From Timonella corticicola (lineage in GTDB: Bacteria > Actinomycetota > Actinomycetes > Actinomycetales > Cellulomonadaceae): 64,000 bases of DNA. The DNA lies in assembly GCF_042683685.1 (NCBI RefSeq), contig NZ_JBHUOP010000001.1, positions 248,001 to 312,000 on the forward strand. The letters run 5' to 3'. This document shows, in pieces, positions 54,374 to 64,000 of the stretch. The position numbers were made by a program, and so were the translations under genes. Below the pieces are notes generated by a model. The model ran no database searches. It was not told the DNA's origin and was given only the letters and a program-made list of their open reading frames with translations. Position 1 is the stretch's first letter; each line of letters begins with the position of its first letter.

Positions 54374-55330
54374 TCAGTTTCCCGTTCCGTGTGCGGCCAC
54401 AAAGGCACGTGCTTCTTCAACGTCCCCCGCCGACTTCACGGCGAAGCGTTCGATGTCCGGCAGGGAACGCTTGGCGATTCCGGTGAGGACTCCACCGGGC
54501 GCAAGTTCGAGGATTCCGGTGACGCCGAGCGCCTTGAGCTCCTCTTGGCACAGGTCCCAACGCACGGGAGAGATGATCTGGTTGGCCAAGGCGTTCAGCA
54601 CCTCGCGTGCGGTGCCGTGTCCATGCGTCCCGCTGGTGAAGGCTTTGCCGTCCCGATTGGACAGGAGCGCAATCTGGGGGTCATTCGCGGCCCAGTCGGC
54701 TGCGACCGGGGAGAACCGTTCGAATGCGCCGTTCATGTAGTGGGTGTGGAATGCACCGGCCACCTTGAGGGGCATGACGCGGGCACGGGCTGGAGCGTTC
54801 TGCGCGAGGGTCTCAAGTCCTTCGAGGGATCCTGCGGCGACGATCTGCCCGGCTGCGTTGACGTTTGCAGGGGTGAGTCCAGCGGCTTCGATTGCTGCGA
54901 GGACTTCCTCGGCCACACCGCCGACAACAGCGGACATGCCGGTCGGAGTGGCTGCCGCAGCCTCAGCCATGAAACGTGCACGGTGTGAGACGAGGTCCAC
55001 TGCGGATGCGTCTTCGACGACTCCAGCGACTGCTGCCGCCGCGAACTCACCGACCGAGTGTCCAGCGGTGACCGCAACGCTCTGCGTTGTTTGGGTTGCG
55101 TCACCAACGATTGCGCGGAGCGCAATGAGGGAAGAAGCGACGATGAGTGGCTGGGCTACCGAAGTGTCGCGGATGGTGTCCGCGTCTGATTCGGTTCCAT
55201 GCGCCACGAGATCGATGCCGCTGCGGGTCGAGAACTCTTCGAGTTGTTCGCGCACCGCAGGCAGTTCAAGCCACGGTACGAGCATTCCTGGGGTCTGGGA
55301 GCCCTGTCCCGGGCAAACTACTGCAAGCAC
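54374..55330 (-). CDS. fabD: Malonyl-CoA:ACP transacylase
   Basis: 318 residues from GTG. The opening VVCPGQGSQTPGM and the nucleophile Ser92 in GHSVGEFAA, plus the His in AGAFHTHYMN, are diagnostic. First structural gene of fabD-fabH-acpP-fabF. About 195 bp separate it from fasR, where its promoter must be. Confidence 0.95.
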   Translation of the reverse strand: MLAVVCPGQGSQTPGMLVPWLELPAVREQLEEFSTRSGIDLVAHGTESDADTIRDTSVAQPLIVASSLIALRAIVGDATQTTQSVAVTAGHSVGEFAAAAVAGVVEDASAVDLVSHRARFMAEAAAATPTGMSAVVGGVAEEVLAAIEAAGLTPANVNAAGQIVAAGSLEGLETLAQNAPARARVMPLKVAGAFHTHYMNGAFERFSPVAADWAANDPQIALLSNRDGKAFTSGTHGHGTAREVLNALANQIISPVRWDLCQEELKALGVTGILELAPGGVLTGIAKRSLPDIERFAVKSAGDVEEARAFVAAHGTGN

Positions 55331-55525
55331 GTTTCAACTTTGCCGTACGCGAGGCAATTTTGCGAGGTACCGACGCGCACAAGCCTCACCCAATGTTTTG
55401 TATGTACCCCACAAAAGCATGGGGTGGTCGGATATATTCACAGGCTAAAAGACCGCTGCTTCGATGCTAGTGCGCCTCAGGTTTTGTGACAAGGCGCAAA
55501 ATCCTAATTCTCGACGAGTCCCTGC

Positions 55526-56713
55526 CTACAGGTCGACAGGCAGCCTTCCAGCGGCGAGGGCCACCTGCAAGACGAATGATTCACGGGCATCGAGGGGATC
55601 CCAGCCCGTTAGTTCGGCGACCTTGCGAAGGCGATAGCGGACAGTGTTGGGGTGGACGTACAGGTCGCGTGCCGCTCCTTCAAGGGAGCGTCCGGTTCCA
55701 AGATATGCCGAAAGGGTCTCAAGCAGCGCGCCGCCGGATTGCTGTAGCGGTTCGAATGCCTGGGCGACGAGTGAGGACCGGGCCAGGGGATCGCCGATCA
55801 ACATGCGTTCGGGAAGTAGTTCGTCCGCGGCGACTGGGCGTGGTGCGCCAGGCCAGGCTGGCACCGCCTCCAACCCTGCGAGAGCAGCGGATGCAGAGCG
55901 AGGGGCATCGTCGAGTCCGGCCACAACGGGTCCAATGATGATCGGGCCCTGTCCGAATCGTCCCTCAAGCAGGCCTGCGGCAGAGAAGAGGTCGCCATCT
56001 CCCCCGAGTACGAGAACGATGCGGTCACCCTGGATGCCCACGAGTACGTCCTGCACGAGGCGGCGGGCTGCGCGGCGCAGATCGGCGGCACGTAGATCGT
56101 CGAAACCTGGGGGAGTCGTGCCCACGATCACGATGGCCTTGCCGACCCCACTCCAGCCGAGGGCCGAAACCCGCGATCGTAGGGAGCGATCCCGATCTCC
56201 GCGGACGATTGCGTCAACGACAAGCGCTTCGAGCCGAGCATCCCAGGCGCCTCGTACTTCAGCGGCCCGTGCATATACCTCGGCCGCCTCGAAGGCAACC
56301 TCGCGCGAGTAGCGCAGAACCGCCTCCTTGAGGGTCTGCTCATTACCGGGAACGGCGAGTCGGTCGGAATACACCTCTACGACCTCCACAACGCACCGCA
56401 CGATCTGGAGCGTGTGCTGCAACGAAATCGAGCGGGTGAGGTCTGGTGGCGCGGCGGCAAACATCTCACCAGCGCTCTGGATACCGAGTTCGGGATGTGT
56501 GTACCAGTTGATGAACGAGGTGATACCGGCCTCGGCAACTCGTCCGACCCAGCTGCGGTCGTCCTTGGGGAGTGCACGATACCAGGGGAGCGCCTCATCG
56601 AGTTTCTTGAGGGCTGCTGAGGTGAGTAGGCCGGAGCCATCCTTCACCCGCTGCTGATCTTCCGCAAGACTGTCAGTTGCTACAGACCCGTTGGTGGTAT
56701 CGCGGTTATTCAT
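55526..56713 (-). CDS. fasR: PucR-type regulator of fatty-acid synthesis (FasR-like)
   Basis: 395 residues. A central GGDEF-like/CdaR-type region is followed by the C-terminal PucR HTH (AARDLYVHPNTVRYRLRKVA). In Streptomyces the PucR-type FasR upstream of fabD activates the FAS-II operon; position and architecture match. Name given by that analogy. Confidence 0.85.
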   Translation of the reverse strand: MNNRDTTNGSVATDSLAEDQQRVKDGSGLLTSAALKKLDEALPWYRALPKDDRSWVGRVAEAGITSFINWYTHPELGIQSAGEMFAAAPPDLTRSISLQHTLQIVRCVVEVVEVYSDRLAVPGNEQTLKEAVLRYSREVAFEAAEVYARAAEVRGAWDARLEALVVDAIVRGDRDRSLRSRVSALGWSGVGKAIVIVGTTPPGFDDLRAADLRRAARRLVQDVLVGIQGDRIVLVLGGDGDLFSAAGLLEGRFGQGPIIIGPVVAGLDDAPRSASAALAGLEAVPAWPGAPRPVAADELLPERMLIGDPLARSSLVAQAFEPLQQSGGALLETLSAYLGTGRSLEGAARDLYVHPNTVRYRLRKVAELTGWDPLDARESFVLQVALAAGRLPVDL

Positions 56714-56833
56714 GGCCTAAGCATACGGTGAAGTTGTGGAGAACCGACAAAGGCGCGAGGAATTTGTATCACTAGGTGAGTTGGCCCCCTCAATTTCCTC
56801 CAAGAAACGCCAAAGAGAGAGTATTGTCTAAGT

Positions 56834-57511
56834 ATGGCCATCATGCCCCGAATCAGAAAACTGCTCTCGCGTTCTTCCTCGGCATCAACGGTCGGATTGC
56901 GCAGAGAGTCGCCACACACCCACAATGCGGATGTTGTGCAGGAGGACGCGCTGCGCGCACAACTTGCAGACGACCCCAACAATCAACTGGCATTCAACGC
57001 ACTCCTTGAACTGGTCGTGCGCAACTGTGCGGACGAGGGATCGGAAAACGAAGATCCCCTCAACGCACTTCAAGACGAAGCAAGTTACGCTGAAAAGCGC
57101 ACCATGAGTGCGTGGGCGCTCGCGGAGGAATTCTCCGGACACCCCAAGGCCTGGTTCCCACTTACCGAGCTTGCGCGCCTCTCAATCGATGTTGATCCAG
57201 ATGAGGCCATCAGGCGTCTCACAGCAGCCATCGCCAGGGACCCACACGGTGAGGCTCTCGCTGTTGCGGTGAAACTGCTTGCTGAGACTGATCGCAGTCA
57301 TGAGGCGTACAACCTGGCAATGGGGCATTGGAAGTCACGCGAACACATACCAGCGGCCGGAGTCGCAGTCGTACGTGCTGCTCTTCTCAGCGACAAGCGC
57401 ATGGAAGCGGAAGCCGCCCTGACCGAACTCCTGGGTCACGCATCTGCTGCAGAGATCAGCGAGATCGATCCAGAACTGATCGATGAGGTGCGCGGAGTAC
57501 ATCGCTCCTAG
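56834..57511 (+). CDS. TPR-like protein of unknown function
   Basis: 225 residues. Basic N-terminus (MPRIRKLLSRSSSAS), then helical repeat-like segments (FPLTELARLSIDVDPDEAIR; AVAVKLLAETDRSHEAYNLA; AALLSDKRMEAEAALTELLG) suggesting a tetratricopeptide fold. No catalytic motif. Lies between fasR and aceE. Confidence 0.8.
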   Translation: MAIMPRIRKLLSRSSSASTVGLRRESPHTHNADVVQEDALRAQLADDPNNQLAFNALLELVVRNCADEGSENEDPLNALQDEASYAEKRTMSAWALAEEFSGHPKAWFPLTELARLSIDVDPDEAIRRLTAAIARDPHGEALAVAVKLLAETDRSHEAYNLAMGHWKSREHIPAAGVAVVRAALLSDKRMEAEAALTELLGHASAAEISEIDPELIDEVRGVHRS

Positions 57512-57748
57512 CAGGGAACACACCTGCCCTGAGTGTGCGCTGGGCGGTGACTGCTCGTCGCCAATCCTGGAAGCAGGTGTGTCGACGGCCTTGCCCATCC
57601 AAGACGGCATCTGTGAATCCTGCTTGGCTCGCAAACCGCATCTCGTTTGCGGACGAACCAGCACTCGCAATACTTGAGAGTGCGTCTCCACACCCGCAAA
57701 TCCACACTGCCAGTGTGAGCGCGTGCAGACAAAAGCCCACACACAAAA

Positions 57749-57780
57749 AGCCCCACACAGCCTGATGGCTGTGTGGGGCT
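57749..57780 (-). terminator. aceE terminator
   Basis: AGCCCCACACAGCC (57749-57762) pairs perfectly with 57767-57780, TGAT loop; on the minus strand a T-run follows directly. Confidence 0.92.
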
Positions 57781-57805
57781 CCCTTGTTCCCTGGAGGGAT
57801 GCCTA

Positions 57806-60685
57806 TCAGGCCTCGCCGCCGGCGTTGCCGGAGGTGCCTGCGTTCACGTTGTGCAGGTCGTACTTCGCGATAGCCTGCACGTGAGCGTCCGCTGAGACCT
57901 CGCCGCGACGGGCAAGTTCCTGAAGCGTACGCACCACGAGCGATGGACCATCGATCTTGAAGTAGCGGCGAGCTGCGGCACGGGTGTCGGAGAAACCGAA
58001 ACCGTCAGCACCGAGCACAGCGTAGTCGCCAGGAACCCACTTGCGGATTTGATCCTGTACGAGGTGGTCGTAGTCAGAGGTTGCAAGGAATGGACCCTGA
58101 GCATCCTTCAACTTGGTGGTCAGGTATGCCTCGCGAGCAGGCTGCTCCGGGTGCAGGAAGTTGTGCTGGTCCGCAGCGATACCGTCACGGCGCAACTCGT
58201 TCCATGAGGTGACTGAATAAACGTCAGCAGATACGTTCCAGTCTTCGCGCAGCAACTTCTGGGCCTCGAGAGCCCATGGCACACCGACACCAGAGGCCAG
58301 GAGGTTGGCACGTGGGCCATCACCCTCGCCGACCGAGATGCGGTGGATACCGCGGAGGATACCCTCAACGTCTACGTCCTCAGGCTCAGCAGGCTGGACC
58401 ATCGGCTCGTTGTACACGGTCAGGTAGTACATGACGTTCTGGTCGCGGCCATCCGAACCGTCACCATACATGCGCTCGATGCCATCGCGCACGATGTGGC
58501 GGATCTCGTAGCCATAGGCGGGGTCGTACTGAACGATTGCGGTGTTCGTACCAGCGATCAGTGGTGAGTGACCATCAGCGTGCTGCAGGCCCTCACCGGT
58601 TAGGGTGGTGCGGCCAGCAGTTGCACCGATGATGAAACCGCGGGTCAACTGGTCACCGGCGGCCCAGAACTGGTCGCCTGTGCGCTGGAAACCGAACATC
58701 GAGTAGAAGATGTAGAACGGCACGAGGTGCTGACCGTGCGTGGCGTACGAGGTGCCGACAGCCTGGAACGCCGCAGCCGAGCCGGCCTCGTTGATACCCG
58801 TGTGCATGATCTGGCCAGCCTCGGACTCCTTGTAGGAGAGCATGAGGTCGCGGTCCACAGCCATGTAGTTCTGGCCGAGCGTGTTGAAGATCTTCGCCGA
58901 TGGGAAGATCGAGTCCAGACCAAAGGTGCGGGCCTCATCCGGGATGATCGGAACGATACGTGGACCGAACTCCTTGTCCTTGATGAGGTCCTTGAGTAGA
59001 CGGACGAACGCCATCGTCGAGGCGACTTCCTGGTTGCCCGAACCGCGCTTGAGAACCTCGTAGGACTTGGCCTCTGGAAGTTTCAGCGGTTCAGGGTTTG
59101 CGCGACGCTCCGGGACGAAACCACCGAGTTGGCGGCGGCGTTCCAGCATGTACTGGATTTCTGGCGCGTCCATGCCCGGGTGGTAGTACGGAGGCTCGTA
59201 TGGGTTTGCTTCCAAGACCTCGTCAGAGATTGGAATGTGCAGGGTGTCACGCAAGGTCTTGAGCTCGTCGAGCGCAACCTTCTTCTTCTGGTGGGTTGCG
59301 TTACGACCAGTGAATGCGGAGCCGAGCTTGTAGCCCTTGATGGTCTTGGCGAGGATCGCCGTTGGCTGACCGGTGTGGTTACGGGCAGCGGTGTACGCGG
59401 CATAGATCTTGCGGTAGTCGTGTCCACCGCGCTTGAGAGCCCAGATCTCGTCATCGGTCATGTTTTCCACGAGCTTCTTGGTCCGTGGGTCACGGTTGAA
59501 GAAGTTCTCGCGGACAAACGCGCCATCGTTTGCCTTGTAGGTCTGGTAGTCGCCGTCTGGGGTGACGTTCATGAGGTTGACAAGAGCACGGTCCTTGTCA
59601 GCGTTGAGCAGGACATCCCACTCGCGGCCCCAGATGACCTTGATGACGTTCCAGCCAGCACCCTTGAAGAACGCCTCGAGTTCCTGGATGATCTTGCCGT
59701 TACCGCGAACCGGGCCGTCCAAGCGCTGGAGGTTGCAGTTCACCACGAAGGTCAGGTTGTCGAGCTGCTGTTGAGCGGCAAGTTGGAGCATACCGCGTGA
59801 CTCTGGCTCGTCCATCTCACCGTCGCCGAGGAACGCCCAAACGTCCTGCTGCGAGGTGTCCTTGACACCGCGGTTGTGCAGGTACTTGTTGGTCCACGCC
59901 TGGTAGATCGCCGAGGCCGGGCCAAGACCCATCGACACGGTTGGGAACTCCCAGAAGTCAGGGAGCTGGCGTGGGTGTGGGTAGGAGGGCAGCCCGTGAC
60001 CGAGACCGCCGTGCGAGTGCTCCTGGCGGAAACCATCGAGCTGGTCCGCGCTCAAGCGGCCCTCAAGGAAGGCGCGAGCGTAGACACCGGGGGATGCGTG
60101 ACCCTGGAAGTAGATCGAGTCACCGCCGCCTGGGTGATCCTTACCGCGGAAGAAGTGGTTCAAGCCGATTTCGTAGAGGGTGGCAACCGAGGCGTAGGAG
60201 GAGATGTGTCCACCGACGCCGACGCCCGGGCGCTGTGCGCGGGTCACGAGCACCGCGGCATTCCAGCGGATCCACGAGCGATACTTACGCTCAACGTTCT
60301 CGTCGCCAGGGTAGTAAGGCTCGTCGTGCACACCGATCGTGTTGACGTACGGGGTGGTGACGGGGTTTGGAATGGAAACGCTACGTTCACGTGCACGCTT
60401 CAACAGGTTAAGCAGGATGTATCGGGCTCGAGGTCCACCTGCTTCATCAATCAGCCCGTCCAGCGACTCAACCCACTCAGCGGTTTCCGCAGGGTCAATG
60501 TCTGGGACCTGGCTAAGAAGACCGTTAATTAGCGGCCCGGATTCTTCGTACGCAGCCACAGCCATCCTCACTACTCGTGGAGCTACAGGGGGTGCCCCAT
60601 TGCTCGTCTTTCCGGCCCTTTGCGCGGGTGCGACTCGGATGTCAGTGTCGCCGCTCCCGCCGCCGGTTTCTTTCATTCTTGTCAC
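57806..60685 (-). CDS. aceE: Pyruvate dehydrogenase E1 component, homodimeric
   Basis: 959 residues. The thiamine-PP motif is GDGEMDEPESRGMLQLAAQQ through NCN. Conserved VGVGGHISSYASVATLYEIG and the transketolase-type C-terminus are present. Decarboxylates pyruvate and passes acetyl to E2 lipoate. About 40 residues longer at the N-terminus than usual because the Gly/Thr-rich lead is counted; ATG 60676 is an alternative start. Feeds acetyl-CoA to the adjacent FAS-II. Confidence 0.96.
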   Translation of the reverse strand: MTRMKETGGGSGDTDIRVAPAQRAGKTSNGAPPVAPRVVRMAVAAYEESGPLINGLLSQVPDIDPAETAEWVESLDGLIDEAGGPRARYILLNLLKRARERSVSIPNPVTTPYVNTIGVHDEPYYPGDENVERKYRSWIRWNAAVLVTRAQRPGVGVGGHISSYASVATLYEIGLNHFFRGKDHPGGGDSIYFQGHASPGVYARAFLEGRLSADQLDGFRQEHSHGGLGHGLPSYPHPRQLPDFWEFPTVSMGLGPASAIYQAWTNKYLHNRGVKDTSQQDVWAFLGDGEMDEPESRGMLQLAAQQQLDNLTFVVNCNLQRLDGPVRGNGKIIQELEAFFKGAGWNVIKVIWGREWDVLLNADKDRALVNLMNVTPDGDYQTYKANDGAFVRENFFNRDPRTKKLVENMTDDEIWALKRGGHDYRKIYAAYTAARNHTGQPTAILAKTIKGYKLGSAFTGRNATHQKKKVALDELKTLRDTLHIPISDEVLEANPYEPPYYHPGMDAPEIQYMLERRRQLGGFVPERRANPEPLKLPEAKSYEVLKRGSGNQEVASTMAFVRLLKDLIKDKEFGPRIVPIIPDEARTFGLDSIFPSAKIFNTLGQNYMAVDRDLMLSYKESEAGQIMHTGINEAGSAAAFQAVGTSYATHGQHLVPFYIFYSMFGFQRTGDQFWAAGDQLTRGFIIGATAGRTTLTGEGLQHADGHSPLIAGTNTAIVQYDPAYGYEIRHIVRDGIERMYGDGSDGRDQNVMYYLTVYNEPMVQPAEPEDVDVEGILRGIHRISVGEGDGPRANLLASGVGVPWALEAQKLLREDWNVSADVYSVTSWNELRRDGIAADQHNFLHPEQPAREAYLTTKLKDAQGPFLATSDYDHLVQDQIRKWVPGDYAVLGADGFGFSDTRAAARRYFKIDGPSLVVRTLQELARRGEVSADAHVQAIAKYDLHNVNAGTSGNAGGEA

Positions 60686-60848
60686 ACTTCCCCCTCATTT
60701 CCACTTTGTGGCCGGGAAATATGACGTGACATTCGTGACACCCGCAGAATCCTGCGGTTTTTGGCCTAGATTACTGGGCAGGTTTTTCTGACTGTGCGCA
60801 CGGTACATGTCCCACCTTTGGGCTTGAGGTGGCTCACCTTTCAGCGCC

Positions 60849-60918
60849 GAACTCAACCGTTTGTGCCCCAACTCAACCGTGGCGCGGTCGAGTTGGAGCA
60901 CAAACGGTCGAGTTCGAT
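60849..60918. repeat. Hairpin repeat family 2, copy B (complete)
   Basis: GAACTCAACCGTTTGTGCCC and CCAACTCAACCG form one arm; CGGTCGAGTTGGAGCACAAA and CGGTCGAGTTC the other, about 31 bp with few mismatches and a TGGCG loop. Its right 51 bases recur at 32628-32678. Sits in the 400-bp aceE/DUF3052 divergent region (60686-61093), in which I see no other feature. Confidence 0.78.
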
Positions 60919-61093
60919 GAGGAGAGGGCTGGGCGTCACCGCCGAACCAAAACGACTCGTCGGAAATAATTTATGCGACATTTGCCGTGTTTTCTTGCCA
61001 CAATCCCTGCCGATGGCCGATTCTTAAGTTAGGTTTGCGTCTAGGCGCCTCCAAGGATCGTCCTTGGTCGTATGTGAAAGGAATTGCATCACA

Positions 61094-61507
61094 GTGGCAG
61101 CGAATGCTGACTCGCAGGTTATCGACCGTCTTGGGTTTCAACCTGGGTTCGTAGTACAAGAGTTCGGTTGGGCAGATGACGTCGATGACGATCTGCGTGA
61201 GGCCATTGAGGATCTCACCGACAACGAGTTGGCTGACGAGGACTTTGACGATGTCACCGATGGCGCCATCGTCTGGTACCGCGACGAGGACGGCGACCTA
61301 GTTGACCTCCTTGTCGACGTGCAGGCGGCTCTCGAAGACGGTGCGGCTATCTGGGTGTTCTTCCCGAAGCCAGGCCGTGACGGCCACGTGGACCACAACG
61401 AGATCCAGGAAGCGGCTCAACTCGCAGGCATGAACGCGACCTCGACCTTCTCGATCGCCGACGACTGGTCCGCAACCAAGCTCTCCTATCGTGGACGCGG
61501 CAAGTAA
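61094..61507 (+). CDS. DUF3052 family protein
   Basis: 137 residues from GTG 61094 with AAAGGA upstream. Acidic. VIDRLGFQPGFVVQEFGWAD and AIWVFFPKPGRDGHVDHNEI are typical. An actinobacterial family of unknown function normally found next to aceE. Its stop overlaps the peroxiredoxin ATG by one base. Confidence 0.9.
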   Translation: MAANADSQVIDRLGFQPGFVVQEFGWADDVDDDLREAIEDLTDNELADEDFDDVTDGAIVWYRDEDGDLVDLLVDVQAALEDGAAIWVFFPKPGRDGHVDHNEIQEAAQLAGMNATSTFSIADDWSATKLSYRGRGK

Positions 61508-61962
61508 TGTCCGTTGCGGTTGGCTCCGTCGCGCCAGATTTTGAACTCAAGAACAACCACGGCACCCCAGTTCGCCTGAGCGAGCTGCGGGGGAGCAGGG
61601 TTTTGGTGGTGTTCTTCCCATTCGCGTTCTCCGGCATCTGCACGGGGGAGTTGTGCGAACTACGCGACAACATCTCACTGTTCGAGCGCGACGACGTCAC
61701 CCTACTCGCAGTCTCATGCGACCCGATGTTCACACAGAAGGCGTGGGCCGAGCAGGAGAACTACTCGTTTGATCTGCTGTCGGACTTTTGGCCGCATGGC
61801 GCGGTGGCCCGCGAGTACGGGGTGTTCGACGAGGACAACGGTCTTTCGATCCGTGGCTCCTTCCTTATCGACGAGGAAGGCGTTGTCCGCTGGGCGGTAG
61901 TGAATGGGCGCGGCCAAGCCCGCGACTTCGCAAGGTACCGCGAGGCGCTCGCGGCTTTGTAG
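61507..61962 (+). CDS. AhpE-like peroxiredoxin
   Basis: 151 residues. The peroxidatic Cys45 is in FFPFAFSGICTGELCELRD; the motif Thr is Ser here and a second Cys (C50) is five residues on. Reduces hydroperoxides. Translationally coupled to DUF3052. Reductant partner not visible. Confidence 0.9.
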   Translation: MSVAVGSVAPDFELKNNHGTPVRLSELRGSRVLVVFFPFAFSGICTGELCELRDNISLFERDDVTLLAVSCDPMFTQKAWAEQENYSFDLLSDFWPHGAVAREYGVFDEDNGLSIRGSFLIDEEGVVRWAVVNGRGQARDFARYREALAAL

Positions 61963-62043
61963 TCTCGCGTTTGCAGCGCTTCAGTTTGATCTGGATGCGC
62001 GTTCCAGTGTGGACTTTTGCTCTGCATTTTGACTTAGATTGAC

Positions 62044-62077
62044 GACGAGTCGGTCACCTTTCGGTGGCCGACTCGTC
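62044..62077. terminator. Terminator between peroxiredoxin and pepN
   Basis: GACGAGTCGGTCACC (62044-62058) pairs with 62063-62077, one G-U pair, TTTC loop; serves two convergent genes. Confidence 0.82.
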
Positions 62078-62092
62078 TGAGTTGTGGGTGCG

Positions 62093-64000
62093 TTAGGCGT
62101 GAGTTGCCGAGCGGGCACGGGCCGCGCGCAGCGCATGGTCCCGTTGCTCAATGACTAGGCGGCGCAGTGCCCCTGGAGCATCTGAGTTGGCATCGAGCCA
62201 AGCACCGGCCCGATCTGTTTCATCGGCCGATGGGAACAGGCCCACCACGAGTCGGCGAGCGATCTCAATTGAGCGAGTCTGCCATGCGGCAAGAATCCGC
62301 TCGAAGTATTCATCCGCATACGGGCTTGTGAACGTCTCCGAGTTGCCCGACGTGAAGCCCGAGATCACGGCGCTTAGGTGTTCGTTCGAGAGCGATGTAT
62401 CCTCCCACGCTCGATGCCAATCCTCGCCGCGTACCTCGACGGTTGGAACACAGGCGGTAGCGTGCACGTATGCGGTGCGTCCGCTTCCGGTGTTGTCGCG
62501 TTCGAGTTCGCTATCAGCAGCGCTCCCCTCGACCGCACCCACAGCGATGAGCGAAGACAGCCAGTGCCAGCGCAGGTCGGTATCCAAAGTGAGACCGGAC
62601 GGTGGTTTGGCGTCGCCGTTCAACAGTGCTTGCAGGTCCGCGGATCGGTCGGAGCGTACGCTAGCGACCTCGCCCACAGCGCGAGCCCACGCCAACTGAG
62701 CATCCGAACCCGCCTCCGCCTGCCACAGCGCATCCCACGTAGTGTCCAGCCAGGCAGCACGCAGATCATCACGAACAGATATTGGTGCGTAGTGTTCAAT
62801 CGCGTAGAAGGCGTTCGCGAGCACACCGGACTGCAACGCAATGTTCGACTCGTTCACCGCATGCTTGGACACGATGGTCAGATACGTGTCAGCGCCAAGT
62901 TGGGCGTCACGTACTGCATTCCAGAGCGAGGACCACACGAGCGCGCGGGACAAGGGTGACTGAATCGTCGACAATCCGGCGGACACCGCCGCAATGCCAG
63001 CCTCATCGAGGCGGGCTTTCGCATACGTCCAATCCCCCTCGTTCAGGACCACCAACGCGGCGTCACCAGCGCCCGGAATCGTGACGGTCGTATCCGACTC
63101 GGTGATCGTCACCGGGACTAGGGACTGCGCGACCAGCGCGTCATCCTGCCAGCCATACAAGCCCACCTGAAGGCTGTGCGGGCGCGCCACATCCTGACTG
63201 ATCGTCACGTCGTCGCCGGACACGGAGAGAGTCAACGTGCTCATGCCTGTCGTCTCCAACCACGCCCGCGACCACGCGTGAACGTCCTTACCGGACACCT
63301 CCGTAAGAACCGTCAACAGATCATCGAGGGTCGTGTTGCCGTACGCGTGCCGAGCAAAATAGCGGCGTGCCGACTCAAAGAACGCCTCCTCGCCCACAAA
63401 CGCCACCAACTGCTTGAGCACCGAAGCGCCCTTAGCGTACGTGATGCCGTCGAAGTTCAACTTCGCGGCCTCAAGGTCAGGAATATTCGCAACAATCGGG
63501 TGCGTCGTGGGAAGCTGATCCTGCTGGTAGGCCCACGCCTTACGACGATTCGCGAACGTCACCCACGCATCCGTGAACTTCGTTGCAGCCACCGAAGCAT
63601 GCGACCCCATGTAATCCGCGAACGACTCCTTGAGCCACAGGTCGTCCCACCACTTCATCGTGACCAGATCGCCAAACCACATGTGCGCCATCTCGTGCAG
63701 AATCGTGTTCGCGCGGCCCTCATGCTGCGCGGAGGTGGACGCGCCACGGAACACGTAGGCTTCCGTAAAGGTCACCAACCCCGGATTCTCCATTGCTCCG
63801 AGATTGTACTCAGGCACGAAAATCTGGTCGTACTTACCCCACGGATACTCGAAACCGAAGTGAGCGGTAAAGAAGTCCAGTCCATGTTGAGTAACCTCGA
63901 TGATTTCGTCCGCATCCAAATGTTCCGCAAGCGATGCACGGCACAGCACGCCCAACGCGACGGCAGGTTCCTGGCCAGTCCACACCGCATCCACGCGGTG
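62093..64000 (-). CDS. pepN: Aminopeptidase N, C-terminal part (runs off the right edge)
   Basis: About 635 residues are present and the frame is open at the edge, so the N-terminus is missing. M1 family: GAMENPG exopeptidase motif, zinc site HEMAHMWFGDLV with downstream KESFADY, then an ERAP1-like C-terminal domain. Cleaves N-terminal residues from peptides in the cytoplasm. Whole proteins are about 840-870 residues. Confidence 0.95.
   Translation of the reverse strand, partial: HRVDAVWTGQEPAVALGVLCRASLAEHLDADEIIEVTQHGLDFFTAHFGFEYPWGKYDQIFVPEYNLGAMENPGLVTFTEAYVFRGASTSAQHEGRANTILHEMAHMWFGDLVTMKWWDDLWLKESFADYMGSHASVAATKFTDAWVTFANRRKAWAYQQDQLPTTHPIVANIPDLEAAKLNFDGITYAKGASVLKQLVAFVGEEAFFESARRYFARHAYGNTTLDDLLTVLTEVSGKDVHAWSRAWLETTGMSTLTLSVSGDDVTISQDVARPHSLQVGLYGWQDDALVAQSLVPVTITESDTTVTIPGAGDAALVVLNEGDWTYAKARLDEAGIAAVSAGLSTIQSPLSRALVWSSLWNAVRDAQLGADTYLTIVSKHAVNESNIALQSGVLANAFYAIEHYAPISVRDDLRAAWLDTTWDALWQAEAGSDAQLAWARAVGEVASVRSDRSADLQALLNGDAKPPSGLTLDTDLRWHWLSSLIAVGAVEGSAADSELERDNTGSGRTAYVHATACVPTVEVRGEDWHRAWEDTSLSNEHLSAVISGFTSGNSETFTSPYADEYFERILAAWQTRSIEIARRLVVGLFPSADETDRAGAWLDANSDAPGALRRLVIEQRDHALRAARARSATHA

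Noticed and set aside
61024..61050. Iron-box-like TTAAGTTAGGTTTGCG upstream of DUF3052
   Set aside because: Only one half matches the DtxR consensus and neighbouring genes have no iron role.

Overview
The window looks like a chromosomal segment of a medium-to-high-GC Gram-positive actinomycete, most likely Actinomycetaceae or a close relative. Supporting signs are the gene order phoH-ybeY-CNNM-era-leuA-recO-uppS ... glyS-dusB ... dgt-dnaG, a FAS-II cluster fabD-fabH-acpP-fabF beside a PucR-type FasR regulator, a homodimeric-type (AceE) pyruvate dehydrogenase E1, the actinobacterial DUF3145 and DUF3052 families, frequent GTG/TTG starts, and many lipoproteins but no outer-membrane genes. The species cannot be named from this sequence alone.

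Layout. 1-9.6 kb: housekeeping genes (PhoH fragment, YbeY, CNNM/CorC protein, Era, a large membrane protein with a C-terminal LRV-like domain, LeuA, RecO, UppS). leuA has an unusually clear leader: a 17-codon ORF with four consecutive Leu codons that runs straight into a pseudoknot-capable RNA. 9.6-13.4 kb: a minus-strand zinc-uptake operon (znuA-znuC-znuB-zur-dedA). 13.6-17.4 kb: glyS, a frameshifted lipoprotein gene and dusB. 17.5-28.5 kb: an alpha-glucan/maltodextrin locus with a nonsense-mutated secreted alpha-amylase, an alpha-glucosidase, a LacI regulator, the malEFG importer and a cyclomaltodextrinase-type GH13. CTTGCA-based operators upstream of both the amylase and malE tie the locus together. 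28.5-32.5 kb: dgt, dnaG and a stand-alone 5S rRNA. 33-39 kb: an iron-siderophore importer with a DtxR/IdeR-like box, an AraC regulator and a serine hydrolase. 39.5-40.4 kb: a lipoprotein.

40.5-49.1 kb is an accessory island. It is bracketed by a 10-bp direct repeat, one copy of which is the 3' end of a tRNA-CAT gene. It holds an HTH remnant, a 5'-truncated HerA-type ATPase fused to a frameshifted fragment of a type IV coupling protein, a compact four-gene cargo operon with 4-bp overlaps throughout (membrane protein, winged-helix regulator, GNAT-SnoaL fusion, altered histidine phosphatase), an ICE-type SSB, a frameshifted DUF4913 gene and a large serine recombinase. It reads as a decayed integrative conjugative element carrying cargo.

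49.2-64 kb returns to core genes: two identical tRNA-Asn genes, def, DUF3145, the FAS-II operon with FasR, aceE, DUF3052, a peroxiredoxin and the C-terminal part of pepN, which runs off the right edge.

Two families of hairpin-forming intergenic repeats occur twice each (15.1/29.9 kb and 32.6/60.9 kb). Four genes carry small fresh-looking lesions (5-bp duplication, CAG-to-TAG type nonsense, one-base changes in G and C runs); the two homopolymer cases could be sequencing errors.
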